Source of the DNA: a virus
IMG/VR virus record: IMGVR_UViG_3300047481_000473
Location: 1-37,234 of that record
Reading direction: 5' to 3' (one strand)
Length of the DNA stretch: 37,234 bases
In this document: positions 15,946-23,574 of the stretch, piece by piece
How positions within the stretch are numbered: position 1 is the first letter of the stretch
How the letters are laid out: each line of letters opens with the position of its first letter
Notes under the pieces: generated by a model
What the model saw: only the letters and a program-made list of their open reading frames with translations
The model's database searches: none
Told to the model about the DNA's origin: nothing
Translations under genes and position numbers: made by a program

Positions 15946-16833
15946 TTGTCAGAGATTAAGTTTAAACCATCAGGAGCTCTAAAGAAGTTTCTCAAAGTAG
16001 ATAAAAATACTAGAGTACTTAGCTCAGTAGAGCGGCACTTTATTGCTAAGCCTAAGGCTGATGACCGTAGACAAGACGTCATTCACCCTTCTGAAATGGT
16101 AAGCGATACCTGGTGTCATAGAGCTCAATACTTTAAACTAATTGGACAGGCTCCTACAACTCCAAAAGATAGAGGCGTAAACTTAAAGAAACGTTTGATA
16201 TTTGAAGAGGGACATGCTATTCATAGAAAGTGGCAAGAAGTGTTCTATGAATGCGGAACTTTGTATGGAAGATGGATATGCACTAGATGTACTACTTTTA
16301 TGGTTGGGCTTTCGCCAACTGAATGTACAACTTGTGGTAAGAACGATAAGATTGTTTATAAAGAAGTTCCATTAAACTATGGACCTTATAAAATAGCTGG
16401 GCATGCAGATGGTATTTTAGTTGGGTATGAGTCTCCCCTTCTCCTGGAGATTAAATCTATAGGTCAAGGTACATTTGTATGGGAAGATCCAGAGTACGCA
16501 AAAATGCATGACCACGATTTATTTAGAATGTGGGCAGGCTTAGACAAGCCATTTATGAAACATATAAATCAAGCTCAGATGTATATGAAGTTGTGTGAGC
16601 TAATGGATTTAGAAATCCAACCTCAAGAGGCTTGTTTTATTTATGAGTTAAAGGCAAATCAAGAGTATAAAGAGTTTATTGTTCCTAAAAGTGATTTCTC
16701 AATAAGTCATTTGTTAGAAGCAGCAAAGATGATTGCAGAAGCAGTTGACAATAAAACACCACCTAAGTGTAATATGGGAGGCGCACAATGGTGCGGAGAG
16801 TGTGGAGGATACAATGACCAGCCTACAGGGTAA
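15946..16833 (+). CDS. RecB/Cas4-like PD-(D/E)xK exonuclease
   Basis: 295 residues from a TTG directly after the WhiB stop. The nuclease core shows GHAIHRKW near 88, GHADGIL with the catalytic Asp near 153, LLLEIKS with Glu-x-Lys near 167, and the QAQMYM (QxxxY-like) helix near 208. One Cys in WCHRAQY (C57) and three near the C-terminus (KC, then CGEC) are placed like the Fe-S cysteines of Cas4/AddB nucleases. Inserted between them is a separate Cys4 finger (CTRC and CTTC). It probably resects DNA ends for RecA. There are no cas1/cas2 or repeats nearby, so it is not part of a CRISPR system. Confidence 0.8.
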   Translation: MSEIKFKPSGALKKFLKVDKNTRVLSSVERHFIAKPKADDRRQDVIHPSEMVSDTWCHRAQYFKLIGQAPTTPKDRGVNLKKRLIFEEGHAIHRKWQEVFYECGTLYGRWICTRCTTFMVGLSPTECTTCGKNDKIVYKEVPLNYGPYKIAGHADGILVGYESPLLLEIKSIGQGTFVWEDPEYAKMHDHDLFRMWAGLDKPFMKHINQAQMYMKLCELMDLEIQPQEACFIYELKANQEYKEFIVPKSDFSISHLLEAAKMIAEAVDNKTPPKCNMGGAQWCGECGGYNDQPTG

Positions 16834-17305
16834 TGAAAGTTTAAAGATTATTACAGAACTACAAAATAACAACTTAGTTTTTTCTACAAGAGGGTCTATT
16901 GAAAGGCCACACATACCCCATGACATTACTGGTATTGATGACGATCAGCTTATGGAGCTTTGGGCAAAGGTTAGTGCTTACTCAGACTTTGTTTCAACCC
17001 AAGTGGCTTGTGCTCAAATAGATGAAAAGTATGCTGAAAAGAATTTAGAATTAGAGATGGCTAAACTTGAACTAAGTATGCCTAAAGAACTTAAACAAAC
17101 TGCATCCAGTAGAAAAGCAAAGATTATTACTAATCCAGAAATAGAAAAGCTTCAAGATACCCTATTAACTAGGATGGCTTATAGAAAACTAATGGAAGTT
17201 ATTGCTTCTAGTTTATCTAAAGATTCTGCTTTGCTTAGTAGAGAGCTAACACGTAGAACATCTTCTGGAGGATTTAGCGCTCGGACGCGTACCCTTATTC
17301 CATGA
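16814..17305 (+). CDS. Hypothetical protein, helical
   Basis: 163 residues from ATG 16814 (TGGAGGATACA just upstream). The frame is open back to 16733, but that would overlap the nuclease by 100 bases. A short conserved-looking segment (HDITGIDDDQLMELWAKV, about residues 38-55) is followed by a long charged coiled coil (about 75-110) and a basic Ser/Arg-rich C-terminus. It is coupled to the RuvC-like gene by ATGA. I do not recognise it; coupling suggests a DNA-processing accessory role. Confidence 0.62.
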   Translation: MTSLQGNESLKIITELQNNNLVFSTRGSIERPHIPHDITGIDDDQLMELWAKVSAYSDFVSTQVACAQIDEKYAEKNLELEMAKLELSMPKELKQTASSRKAKIITNPEIEKLQDTLLTRMAYRKLMEVIASSLSKDSALLSRELTRRTSSGGFSARTRTLIP

Positions 17306-17835
17306 TAAAACAGTACGGTGAGCCCTTAAAAAACAAAAGGGTCTACTTAGGTATAGATCAGTCTTACACAGGGTTTGCTATAGCAGCCATAAATGAAGAA
17401 GGTTATTTTATTACTGTTTTTAAACCTGAAAGTAGTGGAATAGATAGACTTAAAGACCTTCAATCTCATTTAATAGATGCTTTAGTAAAATATGAAATTA
17501 TAGATGTAGCAATGGAAGGTTATGCTTTTGGTTCACAAATGGCTAATATGTTAGGTGAACTTGGCGGAATGGTAAAACTTACATTAAGAGATTTTGGTAT
17601 ATACCCATTAATTGTTCCTCCAACTAATTTAAAAAAGTATGTGTGCGGAAAAGGAACTGGAGTGCCTAAAAGTCATATTCTTTTATATGTGTATAAAAAG
17701 TGGGGAGTTGAAATTCCAGATGATAACGCTGCAGATGCTTATTCTTTAGCTCGTTTAGTAGCGGGCACGCATTCCCTTAGTTACGAAAAAGAGGTATATA
17801 CTAAGCTTCAGGATCCAAAGTTTAGGGAACGATAA
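17302..17835 (+). CDS. RuvC-like Holliday junction resolvase
   Basis: 177 residues with the RNase H-fold resolvase pattern. YLGIDQSYTGFA near 18 gives the first catalytic Asp, VAMEGYAFG near 72 the Glu, and DDNAADAYSLA near 150 the final Asp pair. This is the layout of RuvC and phage homologues, which cut four-way junctions symmetrically. It would resolve junctions before packaging. It is unrelated in fold to the nuclease at 15314, so the phage has two candidate resolvases. It is followed by the zinc-ribbon gene through TAATG. Confidence 0.83.
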   Translation: MIKQYGEPLKNKRVYLGIDQSYTGFAIAAINEEGYFITVFKPESSGIDRLKDLQSHLIDALVKYEIIDVAMEGYAFGSQMANMLGELGGMVKLTLRDFGIYPLIVPPTNLKKYVCGKGTGVPKSHILLYVYKKWGVEIPDDNAADAYSLARLVAGTHSLSYEKEVYTKLQDPKFRER

Positions 17836-18002
17836 TGCCAACTTATGAGTTTCAATGTAGTGAGTGCTCTGCCACTGGTACAGTAACGGCGTCTATGCAC
17901 GAAACAATAACTATGCGATGCCCACGTTGTAACACTTTTATGGAAAAAGTATATTCCGCTCCAGGTTTAATCTTTAAAGGTAGCGGTTGGGGCAAGGATT
18001 GA
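17835..18002 (+). CDS. FmdB-like zinc-ribbon protein (55 aa)
   Basis: A 55-residue ORF coupled to the RuvC-like stop by TAATG. It reads MPTYEFQCSEC at the start, then MRCPRC about 20 residues later, and ends with FKGSGWGKD. This is the complete pattern of the FmdB family of small putative regulators, down to the terminal GSGW motif. The four Cys would bind zinc. Members are common but their exact function is unknown. It is unusually clear for its size. Confidence 0.82.
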   Translation: MPTYEFQCSECSATGTVTASMHETITMRCPRCNTFMEKVYSAPGLIFKGSGWGKD

Positions 18003-18181
18003 TAGATTTAAGGGATAAAGACAACCCGTTGCATGTGTGCATTTGTGGGTCAACTTTATGGAAAGTTCAAGCTATGTTTGAGGATGGTGAAGTTTCGTTA
18101 TACATGTTAGACATGGAATGCGCCCTTTGTGGGGCATTGGCTACCGCTCCAACTCCTATCGACTATAGGGAGACTAATTAA
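17999..18181 (+). CDS. Small zinc-ribbon protein
   Basis: 60 residues if translation starts at TTG 17999, which overlaps the FmdB stop and follows GGCAAGG; TTG 17987 is an alternative. CICG near residue 14 and CALCG near 37 form a zinc ribbon around a beta-rich middle. No family is recognised. It is part of a run of compact Cys4 proteins in this phage. Confidence 0.6.
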   Translation: MIDLRDKDNPLHVCICGSTLWKVQAMFEDGEVSLYMLDMECALCGALATAPTPIDYRETN

Positions 18182-18235
18182 GGTTATTTTGCTGTAATTG
18201 TCGTACGAGAGACTAACCGACTACAACGAGGAAAA

Positions 18236-18517
18236 ATGACTACCGAATCAACAGAAGACGTATTACGTGTGGGTGCTGGAAGCAACCCCCAAGCTGTGGC
18301 ATCTGCTATTGCCCATGCTATTTATGAAAAACAATCATGCAAAGTACGAGCCGTTGGCGCTGGAGCTGTAAATCAAGCTGTAAAAGCCATCGCTATTGCT
18401 CGTGGGTACACGGCCCCAAGAGGTTTAGATTTAATGTGTATACCAGGATTTGCAAGTATTGAAAGCCATGACGGCCAAATATCGGCTATTGTGTTTTCAA
18501 TTGTTTCTAGCAGTTAA
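18236..18517 (+). CDS. spoVS: SpoVS-family protein
   Basis: 93 residues with an unmistakable SpoVS pattern: LRVGAGSNPQAVASAIAHAI, KVRAVGAGAVNQAVKAIAIA, then GLDLMCIPGFASIE. SpoVS is an Alba-like small protein that affects septation and late sporulation in Bacillus and relatives, and is thought to bind nucleic acid. A 54-base gap containing GAGGAAAA before the ATG separates it from the preceding gene, so it may have its own promoter. Carriage by a phage suggests interference with host division or nucleoid state, or simple nucleic-acid binding; that is inference. Confidence 0.88.
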   Translation: MTTESTEDVLRVGAGSNPQAVASAIAHAIYEKQSCKVRAVGAGAVNQAVKAIAIARGYTAPRGLDLMCIPGFASIESHDGQISAIVFSIVSSS

Positions 18518-18581
18518 GCCTGTCTTTTTAGCTTAAATGAACTACATTTATATAAACCCTTAGGCCAAAGGACACTAAATA

Positions 18582-18920
18582 ATGAAAGATAACAAAAAGA
18601 ATCCGGCACCAATTGCGCCTACTTCCGCTGATCCGTCAAACGCATCAGGCTTAAACTTTACAACCCCATCTGCTAAACCAGAAAAAGGAACACTTGTAAA
18701 GAATTCAGGAAACGCAAAAGGTGGCACCGATCCTTACAAGCAGGCAAAACCTTCTCGTTCATTTGTCACAAATACTGGCGGAGCTCGCTATGGAGTTCGA
18801 GTCAAGTTTCAAAAGACAATTGCACCAGAGGCTGGAGCAACTCAAGGAAACGGACGTATTTTTAAGGCTTCCGTAAACCGTTCAGGTTTCGATAGTGGCG
18901 CAAAAGATATTAATCCATAA
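18582..18920 (+). CDS. Hypothetical basic, low-complexity protein
   Basis: 112 residues, Asn/Pro/Ser/Lys/Gly-rich, largely disordered by composition, with repeated Gly-Gly and Ala-Lys-Gly stretches and the motif VRVKFQKTIAPEAG near 73. A strong ribosome binding site (AAAGGAC) precedes the ATG. A strong terminator follows at 18937. The preceding gap has a TATATAA at about 18549-18555 that could be a -10. A short, well-expressed, disordered protein could be a scaffold or nucleic-acid binder. No family recognised. Confidence 0.6.
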   Translation: MKDNKKNPAPIAPTSADPSNASGLNFTTPSAKPEKGTLVKNSGNAKGGTDPYKQAKPSRSFVTNTGGARYGVRVKFQKTIAPEAGATQGNGRIFKASVNRSGFDSGAKDINP

Positions 18921-18936
18921 GTTACTTGTATACAAG

Positions 18937-18966
18937 CAACCCCCCATCTTGGGGGGTTGTTTTTTT
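18937..18966 (+). terminator. Rho-independent terminator
   Basis: A perfect 9-bp GC-rich stem (CAACCCCCC, 18937-18945, with GGGGGGTTG, 18951-18959), a 5-base loop ATCTT and a run of seven T (18960-18966). This is a textbook intrinsic terminator, and the only one in the window with a clean U-tract. It separates the recombination/SpoVS operon from the genes starting at 19039. Confidence 0.95.
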
Positions 18967-18978
18967 GTTGGCGTGTCA

Positions 18979-19008
18979 TTAGCGATATCCACAGCTTTTA
19001 TGTATACT
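18979..19008 (+). promoter_or_regulatory. Candidate promoter after the terminator
   Basis: TATACT at 19003-19008 matches a sigma-70-type -10 at five of six positions. TTAGCG at 18979 is a weak -35 at 18 bp. It lies 37 bases after the terminator and would start a transcript around 19015, giving a leader of about 25 bases to the ATG at 19039. Position supports it more than the -35 does. Confidence 0.5.
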
Positions 19009-19038
19009 ACGTAGACTGCTATGATTAAGGGGAAACTT

Positions 19039-19302
19039 ATGGAGGACTTAATGCAAGAACCTTCGCTAGATGACCTTGAAGCCCTACTTCAAACAGGTCT
19101 ACAAAGGAATGTACTTGCAATTCGTTGCAAGCTTGGTAAGTGGTTAGATTCATTGCCTGAAGAGAAAAGAAACAAAGTACAACAGTTACTTGACTTAGAA
19201 ATGAGTCACGCTCAAATTACATTATTAATACAAAAAGTATTTGATATTAAAAAGGATATAGTGCGCCAGCACAGACAGGGAATATGTCGATGTCGGAATT
19301 AG
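19039..19302 (+). CDS. Hypothetical protein, possible HTH DNA-binding
   Basis: 87 residues from ATG 19039, preceded at six bases by AAGGGG; ATG 19021 lies upstream of that site and is less likely. The protein is helical (LEALLQTGLQRN, VQQLLDLEMSHAQITLLIQ). It ends DIVRQHRQGICRCRN, like actinophage helix-turn-helix proteins in which a recognition helix is followed by HRxGxCxC. A terminase-small-like or regulatory DNA-binding role is possible. It is the first gene of the operon and overlaps the phosphoesterase by 19 bases. Confidence 0.6.
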   Translation: MEDLMQEPSLDDLEALLQTGLQRNVLAIRCKLGKWLDSLPEEKRNKVQQLLDLEMSHAQITLLIQKVFDIKKDIVRQHRQGICRCRN

Positions 19303-20489
19303 ATCCAATTGACCAAGCATTAAAAGAAGCAGAAACGACAGTAACCAAACAAAAGATAGAAGAATTTCTTCGTTCCCAAAACATTGATCCAGAGTTAGTT
19401 GGCAGAATAAATAAGATTAGAGTAAGCAGCTACCAAAATGTTATAAAGAATGAAAATGGTGAACCGGAGGTTACAGACCTAGAGTCTATTAAAGTTGTTT
19501 TATCTCCCGTTTGGGAAGAAGGACCAAAGTGGGATATTGTAAGACCTGCTACTCCAGTAAACGTTAGTATTCCGTGGACTCCTACAGAACATCTAAAAAC
19601 AGAAAAAGATATGAAGTGCGCCTTCATTCTTCCAGATCCTCAAATTGGTTATCGTAGATACGAAGATGGAACTATGGACCCGTTCCATGATACTCAAGCT
19701 ATTGATGTAGCATTACAAATTCAAGCATACCTTCAAGAAAAGTATGGAGTTGATATTGTTATCAATTTAGGAGACTTCTTAGATCTACAAGAACACAGTA
19801 AATACGTACAAGAAGCGTCTTTTGCAAATACCACTCAAGCAGCAATTAACTACGGATATGAGTTCCTTGCTAAACAACGTGCTATTAGTCCAAACGCAAG
19901 AGTTGCTTTGTTAGAGGGTAACCACGATAATAGATTAAATTTATATGCAACAAGAAACGCCAATGCTTCATACGGATTAAAGAAAGCTGACAGTTTAGAT
20001 GCAGATCCAGTATTAAGTGTTCAAAACCTTTTATGTCTAAAAGAATTAAATGTTGAGTTCTATGATAAGTATCCTTCTCAAGAATCTCAAATATGGTTAG
20101 GTAAGTACTTACGTGTTATGCACGGTAATAAAGTTCGAAGTTCAGGTAATACTGCAGTTGCTTACACAAATGACACACCCCATTTGTCTACAATCTTTGG
20201 ACATATTCATAGAATCGAAATGCAATACAGAACTACATTTGATGCTGACGGTCCAATTAGAAGCGTGGCGTTTACTCCGGGATGTTTGTGCAGGGTAGAC
20301 GGCGCTGTGCCTTCAACTAATTCTGGTGTTGGCTCAGATGGACGCCCAGGAAAGCATTATGAGAATTGGCAACAGGGCGTAGGCATTGTTTGGTATAACG
20401 AAGAGAGTGGAAGATTTGCAATAGAAGCCGTTAATATAATTGACGGTACTGCTATCTACCAAGGAACTGAGTTTAGAGCCAATTCTTAA
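19284..20489 (+). CDS. Calcineurin-like metallophosphoesterase
   Basis: 401 residues. After a roughly 110-residue N-terminal region, the phosphoesterase blocks appear in order. They are FILPDPQIG (the usual DxH reads DPQ), VINLGDFLDL (GDxxD) near 158, LLEGNHDNR (GNHD) near 210, a His in VMHGNK near 280 and FGHIHR (GHxH) near 305. These bind a dinuclear metal site and hydrolyse phosphodiesters or phosphomonoesters. The His-to-Gln change in the first block occurs in some phage members. Substrate is unknown; in phages these can act on DNA ends or nucleotides. Confidence 0.85.
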   Translation: MSMSELDPIDQALKEAETTVTKQKIEEFLRSQNIDPELVGRINKIRVSSYQNVIKNENGEPEVTDLESIKVVLSPVWEEGPKWDIVRPATPVNVSIPWTPTEHLKTEKDMKCAFILPDPQIGYRRYEDGTMDPFHDTQAIDVALQIQAYLQEKYGVDIVINLGDFLDLQEHSKYVQEASFANTTQAAINYGYEFLAKQRAISPNARVALLEGNHDNRLNLYATRNANASYGLKKADSLDADPVLSVQNLLCLKELNVEFYDKYPSQESQIWLGKYLRVMHGNKVRSSGNTAVAYTNDTPHLSTIFGHIHRIEMQYRTTFDADGPIRSVAFTPGCLCRVDGAVPSTNSGVGSDGRPGKHYENWQQGVGIVWYNEESGRFAIEAVNIIDGTAIYQGTEFRANS

Positions 20490-20512
20490 TTAAATAGGAA
20501 TATGATGGGGTT

Positions 20513-21046
20513 ATGCCAAATACCCATCAGAACATACAAAACCTCGGTGCTGGGGGTATGTATGGAACCACAACAACATATGGTGGTGGTGGTGTACCTG
20601 TTGCTCGCTCTGAGCTTGACTTCTTACGAATTGGCGTAGGACGTCAACCATCCGCTGAATATCCTGATGGGTATTTAGGCACTATCAGAACAAGACGAGA
20701 CGACAGAGGTCGTCCTTCAAGTGTTTCTGATAAAGTTCTTAAAGGTGTAAAAGGAAGAGTTAACCAACGTGCGTATCAAAGAGGTGTGCATCGTGGCGAA
20801 CGAATTGACCAACAAGATTATTATTACCCAGAGGGATTAGAACCAGATCGTGGTATTAAAAGACAAATGAAAGCTTCATACAACGGCAACGTATACTTAG
20901 CTAAACGTAATGCAGAAAACCAAAAGTTGGTACCTGCCCCACATTTACAAAATGATGGTAAATCAAATTTAAGAAGTACTTCACCTGGTGAAATAAATCA
21001 AGTACGTGTTAATCAATTAAAGTCATTAGTTCCTAGTTGGAGATAA
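20513..21046 (+). CDS. Hypothetical basic protein
   Basis: 177 residues, rich in Gly, Arg, Tyr and Asn, with a GGMYGTTTTYGGGG stretch near residue 14 and many Arg (TRRDDRGRPSS, NQRAYQRGVHRG). It looks poorly folded and nucleic-acid-binding by composition. GATGGGG precedes the start. It opens a run of seven short unrecognised genes (20513-22707) with little similarity to one another. The run could encode minor virion or packaging proteins, but no motif proves that. Confidence 0.58.
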   Translation: MPNTHQNIQNLGAGGMYGTTTTYGGGGVPVARSELDFLRIGVGRQPSAEYPDGYLGTIRTRRDDRGRPSSVSDKVLKGVKGRVNQRAYQRGVHRGERIDQQDYYYPEGLEPDRGIKRQMKASYNGNVYLAKRNAENQKLVPAPHLQNDGKSNLRSTSPGEINQVRVNQLKSLVPSWR

Positions 21047-21047
21047 G

Positions 21048-21422
21048 ATGCCTAATACTCCTGATGGCGTGTACAGCCGTAAACCTTGGAACAAAGACAA
21101 CCCTGGAATGACTTGGCCGGCAGAAGCGGCCTACCCTCCACAAGCGTACATTGGTCCGTTTGCTAGCAATCAAGAACGATTATTGACCCAAGCGTTAGAG
21201 GTTGGGCAAATGAGTGCTGCTGAAATACAAGAATATGTGCGTCCTAACCTTCCACAAATAGACATGTTTCCAGCTCGTTATGGGTATGAGACGTCAGAAC
21301 TTGGAATTGAAGACATAATTGATCTACCATCTAGAGTACAACAAAGAGTTGAGACTGACTTTAGTCAGACCCCAAATACTCAACAAAGCTCTAGCCGAAA
21401 CACGTTAGGAAACAGCGTATGA
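21048..21422 (+). CDS. Hypothetical protein
   Basis: 124 residues, one base after the previous stop. The N-terminus is Pro/Trp-rich (RKPWNKDNPGMTWPAEAAYPP). The middle is an acidic helix (LLTQALEVGQMSAAEIQEYV), and the C-terminus is Ser/Gln-rich and probably disordered. It overlaps the next gene by ATGA. Nothing identifies a function. Confidence 0.58.
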   Translation: MPNTPDGVYSRKPWNKDNPGMTWPAEAAYPPQAYIGPFASNQERLLTQALEVGQMSAAEIQEYVRPNLPQIDMFPARYGYETSELGIEDIIDLPSRVQQRVETDFSQTPNTQQSSSRNTLGNSV

Positions 21423-21628
21423 ACGAAGATCCAGGTTTATTTACAGATAACACTGGTGAAGGTATGCCGGGTGCTACTGACGTGGCTTTAGGAACTTGGT
21501 ACAATGGTTCAGCATTATGTAAAGGATGTAAGTCCGTACTGAACCCTTTACAAAAGCTAAATTCAGAGTATTGTCCAGGATGTAATAGATCAAGGGCAGT
21601 TAAACTAGTGAAAGGCAGAATGGCATGA
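21419..21628 (+). CDS. Small zinc-ribbon protein
   Basis: 69 residues. CKGC near 37 and CPGC near 54 form a zinc ribbon, flanked by a Gly-rich N-terminus and a basic tail (RSRAVKLVKGRMA). It is joined to both neighbours by ATGA overlaps, so it is translated as part of the same chain. It could be an adaptor for nucleic acid. Function unknown. Confidence 0.62.
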   Translation: MNEDPGLFTDNTGEGMPGATDVALGTWYNGSALCKGCKSVLNPLQKLNSEYCPGCNRSRAVKLVKGRMA

Positions 21629-21831
21629 CCGTTCGCAAGGCGCGTTTACAAAACGCAGATATGTTGGAAGGCGCAACAGACGGTAAATACCGTAAGCGTC
21701 GTCCTAATACAACCGTTGCTCCAGGTGTGGGCGACGAAAAAATGGTTCAAAACCGTGCAGGTTTGCACCCATATATGAATTATGGATTTATTAATTCAGA
21801 AGAACCATCAAAAGTAAACCCAGGAGCTTAA
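21625..21831 (+). CDS. Hypothetical small basic protein
   Basis: 68 residues, basic (VRKARLQN, KYRKRRPN), with an apparent HPYMNYGFINSEEPS segment near the C-terminus. It starts at an ATGA overlap. No known family. Short, basic and embedded in a run of similarly anonymous genes. Confidence 0.55.
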   Translation: MTVRKARLQNADMLEGATDGKYRKRRPNTTVAPGVGDEKMVQNRAGLHPYMNYGFINSEEPSKVNPGA

Positions 21832-21842
21832 GGATTAATTAA

Positions 21843-22046
21843 ATGGCTAAGCGTAGAGAGAACGACTCAAACCGTCAAATGAAACAGGTGTTAAACACAC
21901 CAGAGCCATTGACTTGGGCTGTTAATCAAATGTCAAAAGATGATTACGATGAGCATCAGTCTAAGATGTTTGGAAAGTACGCAGACACTTATGACGAGTA
22001 TCGCGCCGCACAAGCAGAGCACGACCGTCAAGCAAAGGAAGCTTAA
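21843..22046 (+). CDS. Hypothetical small charged protein
   Basis: 67 residues, highly charged helix-former (KRRENDSNRQMKQVL, DDYDEHQSKMFGKYAD, AAQAEHDRQAKEA). The ATG follows AAGGATTAATTAA, a weak ribosome site. It couples by TAATG to the next gene. It may be a coiled-coil oligomer; function unknown. Confidence 0.55.
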   Translation: MAKRRENDSNRQMKQVLNTPEPLTWAVNQMSKDDYDEHQSKMFGKYADTYDEYRAAQAEHDRQAKEA

Positions 22047-22390
22047 TGGACTCAAATGAATCTCAATTTCCCAAAAGCTTAAAAAGTTTTCAACATCGAG
22101 GAATTGAGCTACCCGAAACTGTAAATTCATTTTCATCTGCTGCTTTAGCTGGCCATAAAGTAACAAAGTTTTCACAAAATGTAAAAGTTTTAGAACCTGG
22201 AAATGGTGTTATTTCTGCTTTGCCTAAAGAAGAATATAATCAAAAAAGTACTGATTTAGTTAATATGCGCAAATTAGGGAAAGCAGCGGCTTACGTCGCT
22301 TCAACAAGAGAGTTTCGTGCCGCACATGGTTTAAGAGCTTTTCCAAAAGACGAACCAGTTAAGATTAATACAAACCCAAGTAAAGAGTAG
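22046..22390 (+). CDS. Hypothetical protein
   Basis: 114 residues, starting at TAATG. It contains GIELPETVNSFSSAALAGH near residue 19 and a basic, Ala-rich segment near 70-95 (LGKAAAYVASTREFRAAHG). No recognisable domain. Composition matches its neighbours, so it is probably a native phage gene of the same run. Confidence 0.55.
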   Translation: MDSNESQFPKSLKSFQHRGIELPETVNSFSSAALAGHKVTKFSQNVKVLEPGNGVISALPKEEYNQKSTDLVNMRKLGKAAAYVASTREFRAAHGLRAFPKDEPVKINTNPSKE

Positions 22391-22392
22391 TT

Positions 22393-22707
22393 GTGGCTAA
22401 GAAATACAACTGGCAAGTTGCTCTTGAACAAACGCTTGCAAAAACTAAAGCACCTAAATCAGAAACTCCTGGGGAGTCCGTAAAAGAACCCACTCGTCAG
22501 TTTAAAAAACCCACCTTTAAAGCTGTAAAAGGAACTACAATGGGTAAATTAAACTACGACCCATCTAATCCAATACATCAAGAGCTGGTTTCCCGGACTG
22601 ACCTGCACAACAAGATATTTATAACCGAAGAAGGGCCAATGGTAGATACCGCTATCTATAGAAAAATGAGTGCAATGATGGAGAAACGCCGACAACGGTC
22701 TAAATAG
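22393..22707 (+). CDS. Hypothetical small basic protein
   Basis: 104 residues from GTG, two bases after the previous stop, with AAAGAG as a modest ribosome site. Lys/Thr/Pro-rich first half (KTKAPKSETPGESVKEPTRQ), then LNYDPSNPIHQELVSRTDLH and a basic end. It is the last of the run of small genes that begins at 20513; a 43-base gap follows. Function unknown. Confidence 0.55.
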   Translation: MAKKYNWQVALEQTLAKTKAPKSETPGESVKEPTRQFKKPTFKAVKGTTMGKLNYDPSNPIHQELVSRTDLHNKIFITEEGPMVDTAIYRKMSAMMEKRRQRSK

Positions 22708-22750
22708 CACAAGATGTGTTAGGATTACGGCATTAAATTAGGAGCATTAT

Positions 22751-23299
22751 ATGAGTACAGCACTTCCCAAGCAAGACGACGAGAAAACACTTTTATTACT
22801 TTGTTACAGTTGTAAGTCAATTGAAGAACTTCCGTTCTTAAAAGTAAGAAAGAACGACCAAGGACTGTGGGATCAAACAGACAATCCATTCCTTCAAAAA
22901 GCAGCTTATCCTCACGACCAAAAGGGTTGTAAAGGTCGTCTTATAGATATCGATGCCTTCCTATGGATGTCCCCAAAAGGTAGAGAAGCAGCTATCCAAG
23001 GTATAAAGAAACAATTATTAGAGGGCTCAATCGGTCTTGATATACTTGGCGACTTCTATGATGTAAAAGCTAACTTTAGCTCAGATGCAATGATCTGTTA
23101 CGGAGTCCACAATCGCCCAAAGGGTCAGTGCCCAGACTACAAATCCGATACTAAGGTTTTAAAGCCAGATACCGCCGCAGACCGAAAAGAAGCAGGTCTG
23201 GACACCAAGAAGATGCCAAAAACCTACTTATGTGACTTTTGTCCAGTTAAGTCTTATAATATGATGAAGCACAATACAGAAAAGGGATATTACAAATAA
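22751..23299 (+). CDS. Hypothetical protein with N- and C-terminal Cys motifs
   Basis: 182 residues; GGAG lies 6-9 bases before the ATG. CYSC near residue 18 starts the protein and CDFCPVKSYNMMKHN near 160 ends it, with single Cys at KGCKGR, ICYG and QCPDYK between. This Cys-rich layout recalls a conserved actinophage protein of unknown function with a C-terminal C-x2-C-PVKS block. Metal binding is likely. No further role can be read. Confidence 0.65.
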   Translation: MSTALPKQDDEKTLLLLCYSCKSIEELPFLKVRKNDQGLWDQTDNPFLQKAAYPHDQKGCKGRLIDIDAFLWMSPKGREAAIQGIKKQLLEGSIGLDILGDFYDVKANFSSDAMICYGVHNRPKGQCPDYKSDTKVLKPDTAADRKEAGLDTKKMPKTYLCDFCPVKSYNMMKHNTEKGYYK

Positions 23300-23574
23300 T
23301 GACCGAAGAAGTCACACCACAGCCCTCTATAGAGGAAGAAAAGGCTCCAGACGCTATTACCGCATTTATTACTATAAAGATGCCTGATGGCAGTTATAGG
23401 GCTATTACAGACCTGTCTACGGTCTTTTCTATAGCCCGTGTGGCCACCTTAAACGACATACGTCAGGGGTGCGAAGAGCTGCAATACACTATTACTAAGG
23501 CTGATATAGTAAACGGAGTTATAGATAAACTGGGTTCTGCCTTTAAAAGCAGTATTCAAACAGGGGGTAACTAA
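23299..23574 (+). CDS. Hypothetical protein
   Basis: 91 residues, coupled by TAATG. After an acidic disordered start (EEVTPQPSIEEEKAP) there is a compact alpha/beta segment (ITAFITIKMPDGSYRAITDLS, then helix IARVATLNDIRQGCEEL). It is not recognised. It precedes a short gap with a TATACT and small inverted repeats. Confidence 0.6.
   Translation: MTEEVTPQPSIEEEKAPDAITAFITIKMPDGSYRAITDLSTVFSIARVATLNDIRQGCEELQYTITKADIVNGVIDKLGSAFKSSIQTGGN

Noticed and set aside
15946-16833. CRISPR-associated Cas4 and array
   Set aside because: No repeats with regular spacers and no cas1 or cas2; the protein fits phage resection nucleases.
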